DNA from: Tetrahymena thermophila SB210
Taxonomy: Eukaryota > Ciliophora > Oligohymenophorea > Hymenostomatida > Tetrahymenidae
Assembly: GCF_000189635.1 (NCBI RefSeq)
Contig: NW_002476358.1
Span: forward strand, 324,616-388,615
Length of the DNA: 64,000 nt
Direction of reading: 5' to 3'
Made by a program: the position numbers and the translations under genes
In this document: positions 1 to 12,440 of the stretch, one piece after another
Layout of the letters: the number at the start of each line of letters is the position of its first letter
How positions within the stretch are numbered: the first letter of the stretch is position 1
The notes under the pieces: generated by a model
Database searches by the model: none
What the model saw: the letters and a program-made list of their open reading frames with translations, nothing else
What the model was told of the DNA's origin: nothing

Positions 1-2642
1 CAACTAACTAGGTGAAACTTACGAAAAATGGATGCATTAAGTAAATTGTGATAACTGTCACTAGGAAATTGTAAAGGGAAAGCTAAAAAGATATAAGTCT
101 CGTAGGATAAATAATTATGATATATGCGAAAATTGTGTGTTGAATTTTGATAAGAAAGATTTTTATGAAATACAAAACAAAGTAAATGAGGATATTTTGC
201 ATAATTATCAAAGTTGTAATCGTTGTGAAGCTGAACCAATATGGGGAATCAGATTCCATTGTATGATTTGCAAAGATTTTGATTTATGTGAAGGTAAAAT
301 AATTTAAAAGTTACCCTTATTTTAATTTTTAAAAATCAGTATCCTCATCAATTTTTTTAAATTAAAAAGCTTGTGTAGATGAAAATACGAAGTTATGTGA
401 AGAAGAGTAGTTCCATAACTTGCAACATGACATGAAAATTATCGAAGTGCCAGTATTTGCAGATGGATTTCCTGTTCATGATAGAAAGTAAAAAGATCTA
501 AAAATTTTAATTGATTATGTTAACTTTAAATTTTTTATTTTAATATTTATTATCTAATTTAGATGTTAATCTTGCTTTATGAGCCCGATCATAGGCACTT
601 GTTTTACATGCAAGTAATGCTAAGGGAACTTTAATCTTTGTAAATATTTTATAATTTTAGCTTTATACTTAATGATTTTTGCTATTATTTTAAAGGTTAG
701 AACTGTTATTTTAGCAAGCCAATAGAGACCATTAAAAACAAAAGACATAGACCAGAACATTAAATGGATGCACTTATAAGTCCAGTCAAAAATACTAAAA
801 CTAAAAAGATTTAGTTTAAATGTGCAGGATGTGGAGTTTTAAATTTAAAAGATATGTACAAGTGTGAAAACTGTTATGGTTTTTATTTCTGTCTATCATG
901 TTATGAGACTAAATGCGATGATTTTAAAACTTACATGGCGAGTTCCCATAAAAATTACCATTCACTTATTAGATATAATCTTGAAGAAATTGAGAGTTAG
1001 AACGAATAGAAAGTTGAACTGCAAGATGCTTAGGCTTAGTAGATCAACAACGGTAATAAATGCTTATGAAATAATTTAAAAATAATATTTTTTTTATTTA
1101 GATCCTATAAATAGTCAACTTATACTTAATGTTATATCTCAAATCTTAGACACAGATGAAGTCAATAAACCATAAAATATTGATAATTATGCTGAAGAAG
1201 GGAGATAAGACTAATTAAAAGAATTGAATTAGAAATAAATTGATGAAGATGAAGATAATATCCTAAAAAATAAAACAGAAATATAAGAAGAGTCTAGAAA
1301 TATTAATTAAGACACTAAAAATAAAAAAAATGGCTAAACTAAAAGACCCTATAATAGAAAGTAAAAAGTTAAATCAATAGAAGACAAAGATGAGACCAAT
1401 TTGGATAAATAAAATAATAATTAAGTTGAATTATAAAATGATAAATAAAATGAGTAATTAAATATTGAATAAGATTAATCAGGAAATTAAAATATGAATC
1501 AGCTAAAGGAAGATCAAGATGAGTTGGAAAAGGCTGAAGAATAAAATTTAAAAAGCAATTTAGTGAAAAAAATAAGAAAAAAAAGGGTGAGTAAGAAATA
1601 AAAATAATAACTAGAAGATTAAAGTGAGGAAAAAAAAGAAGAAAATAATGACTAATTAATTGATAAGAAGTCCGACTCAATTAACAATGAAAACAAAAGT
1701 GTAGACGAGTCTAAATAAAATTAGATGGAAGAGGAAGAAGATTAAAAAGAGGAAAGCAATAAAAATGAAGATGATAAAGAGGAGAATGAAATACAAGAAG
1801 AAAATAAAGTTGTTAAGAAAAGGAAAAGAAGAACTAAAGAAGAGATAGAAAAATTCAAACAAGAAAAAGAATAAAAAAATTTGGAGTACTTGATCGGTCT
1901 ACAAGATGGTAAAGAAAAGAAAAAAAGAGGAAGACTTCCTAAATTAAAAGATAATTCCAAACTGTAAGTATTGTTGAATAGTTAAATAGAATAAAATTAA
2001 CAACAAAAGTAATCAGATGAAAACTCATTTTTGTAAATAAACTAATCAAATATAAATGAATAATTTTTTGATAAGCAGCATAATGAATACAACCAAAAAC
2101 TCATATAAGATTAACTATTGTTAGAAACCTTATCAAATTAACCATCACAAATTGTAACAGAGTTGTAATATAAACTGAAGCTTTTAGAGTCTTATTAATA
2201 ATAAAAAGTTGTTTCCGAAAATGAAAATACTAAGCTTAATAATAGTAATAATGATATATACTTTTTATCAGATATCAACTAAGCTTCAGACTCTAAAGAG
2301 AATACTCTCCATTTTTAAATCTAAAACTAATTAAATAAAAATAAAATTTCAAATTTTAATTACTCTAACTAAGAGGATTAACAAATTTAAAATCCATTTG
2401 ACTATGACTTACTATAAAACCTATTAAATTCAATAAATAGAAACTCTCTATAATAATCAAACCACTCTTACAATGAAGAAAATACAATTCAATATAATAA
2501 TAATTCTGTTGAAAAAATAATTTAAGATGTCAAAGAAAATTAACAAAAAGAAAACTTAATTGGCCAAGTCAATCAAGAATAGATTAATTAAGAAGACTAA
2601 AATGATGATGAATCATATGATTCGTCTAGCTCTTCAAGTTGA
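1..2642 (+). CDS. Multi-ZZ zinc-finger protein, 5' end cut by window edge
   Basis: Read with TAA/TAG as Gln, five exons (1-293, 370-487, 563-639, 696-1052, 1102-2642) give an open frame of about 794 residues ending at TGA 2640-2642. The four introns are GT-AG and AT-rich. The first third holds four Cys-rich modules. The first contains CDNC..YDICENC, the second CNRCEAEP..FHCMICKDFDLCEAC, the third CQSC..CFTCKQC..LCQNC, and the fourth CAGC..YKCENCYGFYFCLSCY followed by a paired His. The spacing is that of ZZ-type zinc fingers, which usually bind N-terminal tails or degrons of partner proteins. The remaining ~500 residues are charged, rich in Lys/Glu/Gln/Asn, with an AT-hook-like KKRGRLPKLK near 1920-1955. 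The frame is open to base 2, so the true start may lie outside. The role is unknown; a chromatin or scaffold function is only an inference. Confidence 0.8.
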
Positions 2643-3619
2643 GAAAGCTAGCTCATTTTATGAATTCCATAAACTAATTTTATAAAATAAGTTAGAAATT
2701 ATTGACTATTTTGTAAATCCTTATAATTAAATACTAAAAACAAAAAAGATATTTAAATTTTTTTATGAATTGATACCATTTTATGTTTAATATTGTATAT
2801 GAGCTTTAATTTTCATTCAATCCATTTCCATTTCCATCTTCATCTAAAATAAATAATGTATAAATATTTTTTTTTAATTTTTGAAAACATATATAAGTGT
2901 ATTAAATCTTTATTAATATTCATTTTTATATTTAAATATTGCAAAGTTTAATAATTTAAACTTTATTTTCGCTTAAAAAATATGAAGAAATAACTTCATT
3001 TAAAAATAAATTTTATTATTACTGACATCGTGAAGTATTGAAACAGATAAGTAATTTAAACTTTTCTTTGTATATACATTTAAATGAATGCATTTTGTAA
3101 GTATTTTTTTACAAGAAAAAATTGCATTAATATTGAAATATTTTCACTTAAATAATTTAATTATTTTTTAAAAGATTTAATATTGGAATAAATGAGCTAT
3201 TTTAATGATATTTTTTTAATTTTAAAATTTATTATAGCAAGAAATATTTTGTTATAAATTATTGATATTTATTCAAAATAGTAAACAATATTAAAATGAA
3301 AATATATTTAATAAATATTCCTTGGTTGCTTAAAAAATAATTGAATTTATTTAGAAAAACTAACTTAAAATTATAAATCTAATATATCTAGTTAATTTTA
3401 TATTTATAATTTTAATTGTATTTTTTTATGAAAAAAAATTAAATATTTACTAATTTTATTTTAAAAATGTTTTATTTAATTAATTGAGAAAAAAAAATTA
3501 TTAATTTTTTAAAATTTTTGAAAAATCTAAAAATGACAGTTTAATTTAAAATATTATTTACAAATAATTATTTATCTAAAAAATTTTTAGTATATTGATT
3601 GTTGAAAGTTCATCTATCA
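2643..3619. other. AT-rich spacer between convergent genes
   Basis: This is the shared 3' flank of the ZZ gene (+) and the YL1 gene (-). It is homopolymer-rich A/T sequence with TGA in all frames. I see no gene, RNA or clear repeat in it. Confidence 0.6.
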
Positions 3620-6529
3620 TCAATCTGAATCTTAGTCAATAAATATTTTATCATCTTAATTATTATTATTATCATCATCGTTTTCTTCATCATTTTCATC
3701 ATCTTCTCTTTCAGCTGCAGTTTATGAAATACGAGATTTTTAACTTTTTGCTTTCTTAGTTTGTTTCTTTTTCTTTTATTAAGATTTTCTCTTCTTCTTT
3801 TTACCTGCAGAAGAAGTTGCTGAATTAGATGAGGATTATGAAGATGATGATAAAGAGTCATCTGAATCTGAAGAATTATTACAATTATTATTATATTTGT
3901 CTTTAAGTTTTGGCTCAAATTCTTCTAGCAGCTCTTCCTTCTTTTCTTAGAGATCTTTGTAAACTTTAATAAGATACTTGTAACGATTTTGCTCTGACTT
4001 ATACAAAATTGTACGATATTTATAAAATTCTTCTGGAGTATTATAAGATTTATTAGTTTTAGGATCGTGATAGCGGAATTTTTTTTCTTTTATTTATTTT
4101 TATTGATTGAAAGATTACATATAGTTACCTATTGTGCTATCATATACTTCTTATGTTGGATATATGATTAAATTTTCATCTGTTTTAGCAGAGTTTTTAT
4201 ATATTATCTTAGGTCCTTCGTCTATAAATTTTTTACTTAAAGAGAATTATTTTTTCTCTTCTTCCAAACGAAGTAAGTCTTCTAATTATTTTCTATTCAC
4301 AAATTCTGTAAAAACAGCTTCTTTTAATAGTTACTCTTAGGTCAAGAAATCATGGATATAACGTTTCTTTTTGCCTCCAGCACCCTGTGCTTATCCACCT
4401 TACTCTCCTTATTACCCATTAATGTCTACAGATCCATCTTCGTTTAAGCGCAATTTCTTTTTTAAACGAGGAGAAAGCTAACTTTGAGATAAAAGAGATT
4501 TTTCATTTGTGCTTTATCTTAAGGTACGTTTTTCAAGCTAAATTGTGATCTATGCCTCTCTTTTCTCCTTTTATATCTTTTAAGATATTTAAATTTCATT
4601 TTCTTCTTAGGTATCGAGCTATTTCAAGCGCTCAGCTTTTTATTTTTGTCTCTGCTTTGCTATTTTTTCTTATTCTTTTCTAATAACATCATCTTTTTTC
4701 ATTAAATAGCTAGGCTTATCTTTATTACGTTTTTTCTTTTTCTCGCTGTCTGAATCTTCATCTGACATATTTGAATCATCATCGCCATCATCTTCTAAAT
4801 CACTAGTGTCTTAAAAATCACTATCGAATACATCCTTTACGTCTTTAAACTCTTCTTCATTAAAATCTTCGTCTTCTTCTTCATCATTAGCCTTTGTAAC
4901 TTCAGTTATTTTACCAAAATATTTATTTTCTTTCCAAAAGTCATCTAAATCATCTCCGAATCCTTCATTTCTTTTTTATAACTCCATAAGCTTTTTGATG
5001 CCTTCACCTCTTCTACTACGAAATGTCATTGTTCTTACAGCCTAAACTACTTCTTCACTACTACTTTCGTCTTCATCGTTATCTTCTTCATCATCACCTT
5101 CATTTTCGTCATCATCATCATCCTCATCACCATTCTCTTCGTCTTCTTCGTCATCATCAACTTCATCGTCTTCTTCATTGTCTTCTCCTTCTCCATCATC
5201 TTCACTTTCATCAGCTTTATTTTTAAGTTTTGATGATAAACTATCGCTTTTCTTCTTGTCCAATTATTTTTTGTTTGTTTTTATATTATCACTGTTTTAG
5301 CTATTTTCAGAATCTTCAGAACCTGAAAGAATATCTTCTTCATCCTCTTCGTTTTCTAAAGTATTGTCTAATTCCATATCTAAACTATCCTTTCTTATGT
5401 TTTTAATAGCAGATACCTTAGACCCTTTAGAAGTAGTACTTTATTCATGACCATTATCATTTTTATAAAGCTTCGAATTAGGTTTTTTACTATCAACTAA
5501 GACCTTGCTTCTATTTTTTAAAGATGATTCAGATTAACCTTTTTTATCATCTTTTACTTAATTTCCACCATTTTGATGCTCAGTATTTAAATCTGATTTA
5601 CCTAGCTTCTTTTTAAGCTAATTAGGATCTGATTCTTATTCATCTGTCTCAGGTTCTATTTCTATTTCTTCACTCTCTTTATTTTCTGTAGGCTGGAAAG
5701 GAACGTTTTTTCCATTCTTTTTGTCTTTAATTATGCTGCTAAATGCTTTCAAACTAGAAGATTTTTCTCCTTATTCCTCTTTTTGCGTTTTTAATTTAGA
5801 TGCAGCTAGAGTTTATTGTGTTTTTTTATTGCTAGCTTTTGCAGCTGGTTTTTTTTTTAGCTTTGAGATATTATCGCTTTAATAAGAAGTAGCATTTGTT
5901 TAGCTATATTAAGGAGGAGTTGCATTACTTTCATCATTAAATACTTCTTCTTTTTCATCTTCTATGATTTCTGCTTTACCCTATGAAATTTTTTTTGTCT
6001 TTTTAAGAGCGCTATTATCTGCTTTTTTCTTATCTTAAGCACCTCCTTTTTTTTTAGTAGCTGAACCTTTCACTGGAGCCTTTTCTCCTTTTTTACCTTT
6101 TTGTACTTTCTTTTTACCTCCTTTTTTAGAAGCGGCACCACCTTTGTCTTTTCCTTTTTTATTAGTTTTGCCTTTTGAAATAGCTTTCCCTTTCTTTGGA
6201 GCTTTTGAATCTACTTCCTAGATGATGATAATGATAATAAAATTAATATTAATATACTTAGAACAATAATTCACTTTAAAATTATTTAAATCTAATCATC
6301 TTACTTATGATTTCTTCTTTTGATTTCCTTTTGATGCTGTGACTTTAGAATTTTTAGCTGATTTATCTTAAACAGCTCCTTTTTTAGACTATGCGCCTAC
6401 TTAATTAGAATTGTTTGAATGTGATTTGTTTTAAGGAGTTTAATCTTAATCATCTTAATCGCTATTATATATCTCCTCATTCTTGTTATCATCTTCCTCC
6501 TCAAAGAAAACCTTTTCTTTCTTTCCCAT
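3620..6529 (-). CDS. VPS72: YL1/VPS72 (Swc2) H2A.Z chaperone subunit
   Basis: One intron (6218-6304, phase 0) separates a short first exon from a long second one, giving about 940 residues. The YL1 family delivers the H2A.Z-H2B dimer to the SWR1/SRCAP remodeller in the nucleus. Three family features are visible in order. Near residue 467 lies TMTFRSRRGEGIKKLMEL, followed by an acidic stretch with VFDSDFQDTSD (YL1 N-terminal type). Next comes a helical block, RYIHDFLTQEQLLKEAVFTE. Near residues 785-830 is the YL1_C signature RYHDPKTNKSYNTPEEFYKY. The protein is much longer than animal or yeast homologues because of a Lys-rich N-terminal 150 residues and a Glu/Asp-only-like tract at about residues 405-466 (bases 5042-5226), just before the histone-binding region. 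Family assignment is firm; the role of the extensions is inference. Confidence 0.87.
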
Positions 6530-7521
6530 ATTGAATATGTCAAATATTCAATTTTTAAACTAAGAATTTTTATTATTTATTATTTATTAAAAATGAAATT
6601 TAAAAAATATTTCAATCCGCGAAGGTCTATTAATCTTTATTTATTTATTTACTTATTTATTTCAAGCTATTATTATTTTAATTATTAATTCAGATATGTC
6701 TTAGATAAAATTTGTCGATCGATCTCTTTCTAATTAATTTCCAAATTATAAATATTAATGACTACTTGATTTCATAAAAATTGTAAAAACTAATTTAAAT
6801 AAAGATATATTAACATTTTAACAACAAACAACTATATATAGATATCACACACTAAAAGCATAAACATACATCTTCAGTTTTGTTTTTTTATTAATATTTA
6901 AATATAAAATTATTTTTTATTTATTCATACAAAATTTTAAAAAATTTAAAAATATTTAAATCATCAATAAATCTTGTAATTATGTTCATATTTTCTGATT
7001 AAATTTACTTTCTCATTCCTCTTTTTCTTTTACAAAAAATAAAATAAGTCTTTATTTATCATTTTTAAAATTTATATGAGTATGTAATGTATGTTTCTTA
7101 AAAAGATTTTTCAAAATTATTAAAATTTTAAATAATTTATTTTATAATGTTTTTTTTATAGGATATATATCTATCTATAAAACTAAAATGGCCGAATATA
7201 ATTTTTTATGATATATTAAATTTTCAGTAAATTAATTATATTTATAGAAAAGCAAAATAATGAATTTATTCATTTACTCTGTTTCAAGCTTATCTAAATA
7301 AAAATGAATGATTATTATATTCTAATTTTTATTAAGCAATTTTTTAGATAAATTAATAAATCTTTTAAAACTAATAAATTTTCATCCATATATTTTTACA
7401 GCTACAATTTTTATCTTAAATTTTTAGAAATAAAAATTGATAAAATCGCTTTAATTTATTGGAATATATCTAATCAGAATACAATTATTTTATATTGATA
7501 GTTTGTTTACAAAGCACAAAA
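6530..7521. other. AT-rich divergent promoter region
   Basis: This spacer separates the start codons of the YL1 gene (-) and the coiled-coil gene (+), so it should contain both promoters. It is AT-rich with T-runs and TTTA repeats. No specific element can be named. Confidence 0.5.
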
Positions 7522-10504
7522 ATGGGCGAAGATAATCATCATACATAGAATGAAGCAGATATTGAAATACATAACAAGGTAGAATTATTGCCAATATAAT
7601 CAACCAATCATTCATTTTTGTTTAATAAATAATACTAGGAATAGAATCAAGCTATTATCAATGATCATAGCAATAATAAAAATAATATCTAAGAAAATAA
7701 TAGCACTCCTTCAAAAAAAATAACTGAATAAAACTAAAGCCTGAAAATTTCAATAGAAAATTTTGATCCTAGCTCAAAAAAATAAAATTTTATTAATTCT
7801 CCTCGTACTCTTAAAGCTTGTGAAGCAAATGGGATTAAAGTTACTGATCTATTTTAGAAAACAAGAGAAGACATACAAAAGCTTTTCAAAGGAAAGGCAA
7901 ATCTGACTGAAGAAGCTATAATACAGTTTTAGAATACTATAGAATTAAAGAGACTATAAAAAGTTGATGTTGTAATCAAAGTAATATTTTAAAATTACTT
8001 TAAGAAATGCAAAAATAAATATAATTCACTTAATAAAATCATGAAACTTATTTTGAGTCATTAATTTTTTTATATTAATTAGGCAAGGTAGCAGCTAATA
8101 AATCAAGAGTAAAAATAGTCAAAGATGCTTTAGTTTAATCATTCTGAAGTTTATATAAGAAAAAATAACAGTGATTTTTTTACAGTAATTTTTTTGGAGT
8201 TATTTATCTTTTGTAAAATAATACTTTATTTTAGTCCACAGGCTTTAAAAACTGGAAGCATTAAAAAAGTGATTTCGATAGTCCAGCTAAAACTTAGAGT
8301 ACTCAGAAATCATAAGATTAAAACAATCTTTCAGATAATAAATTTAACCACAAGGAAGGATCAAACAGAAGTTTAGATTCCTGCTAAAATTTTAACAGCC
8401 AATAACATGGTTACAGTATGTAGCACTAACTTTAAAAGATGAGAGAAAAAAGCGAGAAGAATATCTCAAAAACATAAGAGAGATAGGTAAAATCATCACC
8501 ATACATATTTTAAATATTTGAAAGCCAAAATTTTTTAAAAGAAAAAAGATATACTTTCGAGGATATTAACTGAAGTAGAAATAAGGAACATGAAAAGAAT
8601 GAATGAAGTTAAAAAATAAAAATTAGAAGAAAATTTGTTATAGTAGAAGCAGTATCTAGAATAAAAAAAATAAGAAGTAATAAAAATATATTTGTTTATA
8701 ATAGATAAAACAAAAAAATTTTTAAAAAAGTATCAAGAAAATAGAGAAAAGAAAGAGCAATATAGAAAATTAAAAGAATAAGAGCATGAAGAAAAATTAT
8801 TAGCTGAATTAAATTAAAAAGAACGGATCGAATATAGGAGATAATAGTTAGAAAAAGAAAAAAAGAGTCAGTAAGCTTAAGAATCACATAAAAGGGAAGA
8901 GTAAAGAAAAAAAAATCACGAAAAGGCTTTACTTCAAATTTAAGAGTAAAATGAAAAGCACTAATATGAAACACTTATGAAACTATAATATGAGTAGTAA
9001 AAAGAATAATAAATAAAAATGAAGCAAGCATAAGAAAATGAAAAAAGAAAAGAAATTAGTCAATAAAAAGTTGAACTTTAAAAGAAAAGACTTCAAAAGA
9101 ATGAATTACTCCATATGCAAGAAATGGAAAAGAGAGAAGAAGTGATTTTTAAATTATCTTTTAAAAATATTTAATTTATTTTTCATATATATCATTAGGA
9201 ATATAGAAGAAAGTAGTAGGAATAGGAAATTAAAAAAATAGAATTAGAATAACTTAGAAAAAATATTTTTGAGCTTTAAAAAAAATAAGCAGAAGAAAAA
9301 TAAATTCAAATACAGAAGAAAAATGTAACTTTATTAGATTTAATGAATTTATTGTTAATATTTTGATAATAAAAATATCTTTTTAAAATGTAGAAAGAAA
9401 TGCAAGAATAAATTGAAAAAAGAAACTATGAAATTTACTAAAAATTATATCACCACGAGTAGTTATACCAAAATATGCAAAGAGAGAAAGTGATAAATGT
9501 AATTGAAAAGGGTAAAAGATAAAAAGATAAAGAATAAGAAATACTTTAGAAAAAGCAACAAAATGATCAAGAGCAATATGAAAAATTCCATTAGATATTT
9601 TTAGAAAACGAAGAAATGATTGAGAAAACCAATTAAAAAAAGGAGGAATTATTAAAAAATAAAGTATAAAGAAACTAAAGTGCTCAGTTCATAAAGAGAT
9701 TCCAAGTTAATGACAACAGAACTAGACTTGATTAGATGCACTATTATAAAAACATTCAATTACAGAATAGATTGCTTCATCATAGCCAACGTGTTTAAGA
9801 CCATGAGTAAGCATATTTATTTACTTGTTGATATTGATAAATAAGTTTATAAATTTTTATTACATAGAATTGAGAAAATGATATTCAGACAATAAATTTA
9901 ACAAATAGAAAGATAAAATGAAAAATAAAAGTAAGAAATAAAAGAAAAAATGGAAAAGAAATTTCACAGGGCTTAAGATATAAATATTAATTAAATTGTA
10001 CATGAATTTAACCTAGATATTAGTAAATTAATTTTTATTTTAATTGTTTTTATATATTTATTTGGTATAAATAAAGATTTACCTCCTGAGGTTTTTGACG
10101 AGGATTATGGAACCGGTAAAAGAAGTCATAAAATGTCTTTATCACAAACAAGCAACTTCTATCAACCTTAAAGCAAATCTAGTCTCTCAAGATAAACTAC
10201 TTCCCATGCTAATCATAGAAAATTAATTCCTACCTAAAAAATCTACAGTTAAACTCCTTAAGGTCGTTTAAATACATAATTTAAATCATAAGATAACACA
10301 ACCAAAGCTAAAGAAGATTAAGATAAAATTAATAATTTTATTTAAAAATCTGAAGCATAAATGGAAAATGAGAATATTCATCAAAAAGATGAACACTAAA
10401 ACTAAAATCATGAAGGGAATAATTAATAAGAAAATGTAAATCATAACATTCAATCTTAACCTAGTGTTAATCAAGAAAATATGTTTATAACTTAACAGAA
10501 TTGA
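7522..10504 (+). CDS. Long coiled-coil protein, unknown function
   Basis: Eight exons are joined by GT-AG introns 7981-8082, 8185-8234, 8487-8541, 9142-9198, 9325-9393, 9807-9867 and 10023-10076. The summed exons give 844 residues from ATG 7522 to TGA 10502-10504. The first ~230 residues are polar and Asn/Gln/Ser-rich. Roughly residues 250-700 are almost entirely Glu/Lys/Gln/Arg with regularly placed Leu and Ile, typical of a long alpha-helical coiled coil. A more ordered segment containing KRFQVNDNRTRLDQMHYYKN follows, then a polar tail. The 57-nt intron at 9142-9198 is a multiple of three and could be retained coding. I recognise no family. Proteins of this build are common in ciliate basal bodies and axonemes, but nothing here proves that location. 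Confidence 0.72.
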
Positions 10505-10773
10505 ATCTAATAAATTCAATTATAATTATGTATATATTTTTATTTGTTAGTTTATTAAGTGAATTGTTTTATTCTTAATACTTATAAACTGTCTAAATAA
10601 ATAAATATATTTTGTGCCATCTATCTTAATAAGTTATTTATAAAAATATTAATTCAAATTGGCATTTTGTAAAAATATTAAATAGTATAAAAACAAACTT
10701 TTTTATTAAATTATTTTAACCTCAAATAAACTGAAATATATAAAATAGAAAGATAAATAAATAATTCCTAAAA

Positions 10774-12150
10774 TCAGTTTTTAGCAGGTTAAAATTTAGG
10801 CCCATGCTAAAAGCTATCTTTAATAGCAGCCATTAATTTTTTTGAATCAGTTTTTCTTATAATTAGGTCTTCATTTCTATCAAATGGTTTTCTAAAAGTG
10901 TCTTTTCCTTATTATTGCTTCTTTTTTAACAAATTTTCTTAATGCATTTCCATAAGAGTTTTATTTCTATATTTTGATTCATATTCAGAAGCACTTTATC
11001 TTGCTTCAGAATCATCAATTTATATATGCTCTAAATCAATAGGGGCGCTTCCAGGAGCCAAACGGGAACTATCTAAGCTTTGCCCTACCTTTTTTTTATT
11101 ATGGTCAACTTTTTAATTAAGTAAAAACTTTTTAACATTTGAAGCCTCAACTTCTTTAAAAGAGTCATTCAAAAATGAATCTAAATCTTAGGCTAACCAG
11201 TCATTATTTGCTTTTTATTATGGTTGAGATATTGAACCTTCTATGAATTTCTATTTTTCTTCTTAGCTAATTAATGATGGTCCAACAGAATTAGAAGGAG
11301 CTCTAGGTCCAATTTAACTAGGAATTAATGGTCCAATTTAATTTGGAATCTATGGTCCTATAACAGATGGTAATTAAGGGCCAAGTTATTTACTTTATTG
11401 CTTCTAATTTTTTTAATTACTTTCTTCATCATCATCATCTTTATCTGATAGATCATCAGAATCTTCATCTTCGCTATTTTTTTTCAACTTTTTAGAAGGC
11501 TTCTTTTCTTTTACTTTTTCATCTTCATCATCACTAGAAGAATCTGAGTCATAATTACTATTTTAGCTCTCTTTATCACTATCTTAATTATCCCCTTCAT
11601 TATCAGAATCAATATCTGATTTGGATTCTTTATCTTAATTGATTGCCTCATTAATAACATTAAACATGTAAGTAGAAAGAGAGAAATCTGTTTTCAGAGA
11701 TTTACGGAAACCAGGCTTTCCACTTTTTTGCTTGATTTTAAGATACTTGAATATCTTTGCAAGATATTTTCTAATTTTTGGATTTTCAATATCCTAAATT
11801 TCAATTTCTTCTCCTTCATCAAGTGAAGTAAATATAGATTTAAAATCTTCAATGTCATCTTCATATATTTTAAGGAATTTATTCAAGGTTTTTTGTAGTT
11901 TATGAATTTTTATTCCCTTGCTATCTTTGTTGTTTTTCTTTTTTGGCTTTTGAGCTTATGCAAAATATTATTCTCTATATTTATCCCTTTTCTCTTAATA
12001 CTCCTTTTTCTTTAACTTCTTTTCTTTTTATACTTCCTTTTCATGCTTTCTCTTTTTCTTAAGTTTCTTGTTTAATGTTCTATGGCCTTTATTCTTCTGC
12101 TCATCAATATCGTCTTCCTTTTTTCTTTTATCTCTATCTCCACCACTCAT
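10774..12150 (-). CDS. GPALPP1: GPALPP motifs-containing protein 1-like (DUF3752)
   Basis: A single uninterrupted frame gives 458 residues from ATG 12148-12150 to TGA 10774-10776. The C-terminus matches the DUF3752/GPALPP1 family: a polar helix with YRNKTLMEMHQENLLKKKQQ, then KPFDRNEDLIIRKTDSKKLM and a closing FQHGPKFQ. Upstream is a proline stretch with five Gly-Pro motifs spaced mostly eight residues apart (GPQLPSVI, GPQIPNQI, GPLIPSQI, GPRAPSNSV, GPS), the feature that names the family. Residues 1-90 are Lys-rich. Residues ~85-165 form a helical domain (HKLQKTLNKFLKIYEDDIED) I do not know from the animal proteins. An acidic Ser/Asp/Glu linker follows. The family's molecular role is poorly known; a nuclear location is likely from the Lys-rich segments but inferred. 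Confidence 0.8.
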
Positions 12151-12440
12151 TTTTATTTCTAATTATTCTGATCTTTTGAAAAATTCTAGATAATATTTAA
12201 TTTATTTAATAATCAATAATTATTTTTATAGCATAAAAATCTGAATTTAATTTAGGATCTTAAAGTGCTACTTTTAGCGTAGAAATATGTCAAAAAACTA
12301 GACAGTTAGTATAAACTATATTAATTTACATAAAAAAGTAAAAATTGAATATTTTTATATTAGAATTTTTAAGTCATTGTGATATTATATGAAATCAACA
12401 TATAGGATTTTGATAATAGTAGTAATATTAAAATTATTTA

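Noticed and set aside
1369..1960. Minus-strand standard-code ORFs rich in Phe/Leu opposite the ZZ gene tail
   Set aside because: They are antisense shadows of Lys/Glu-rich coding sequence on the plus strand, which reads cleanly in ciliate code.
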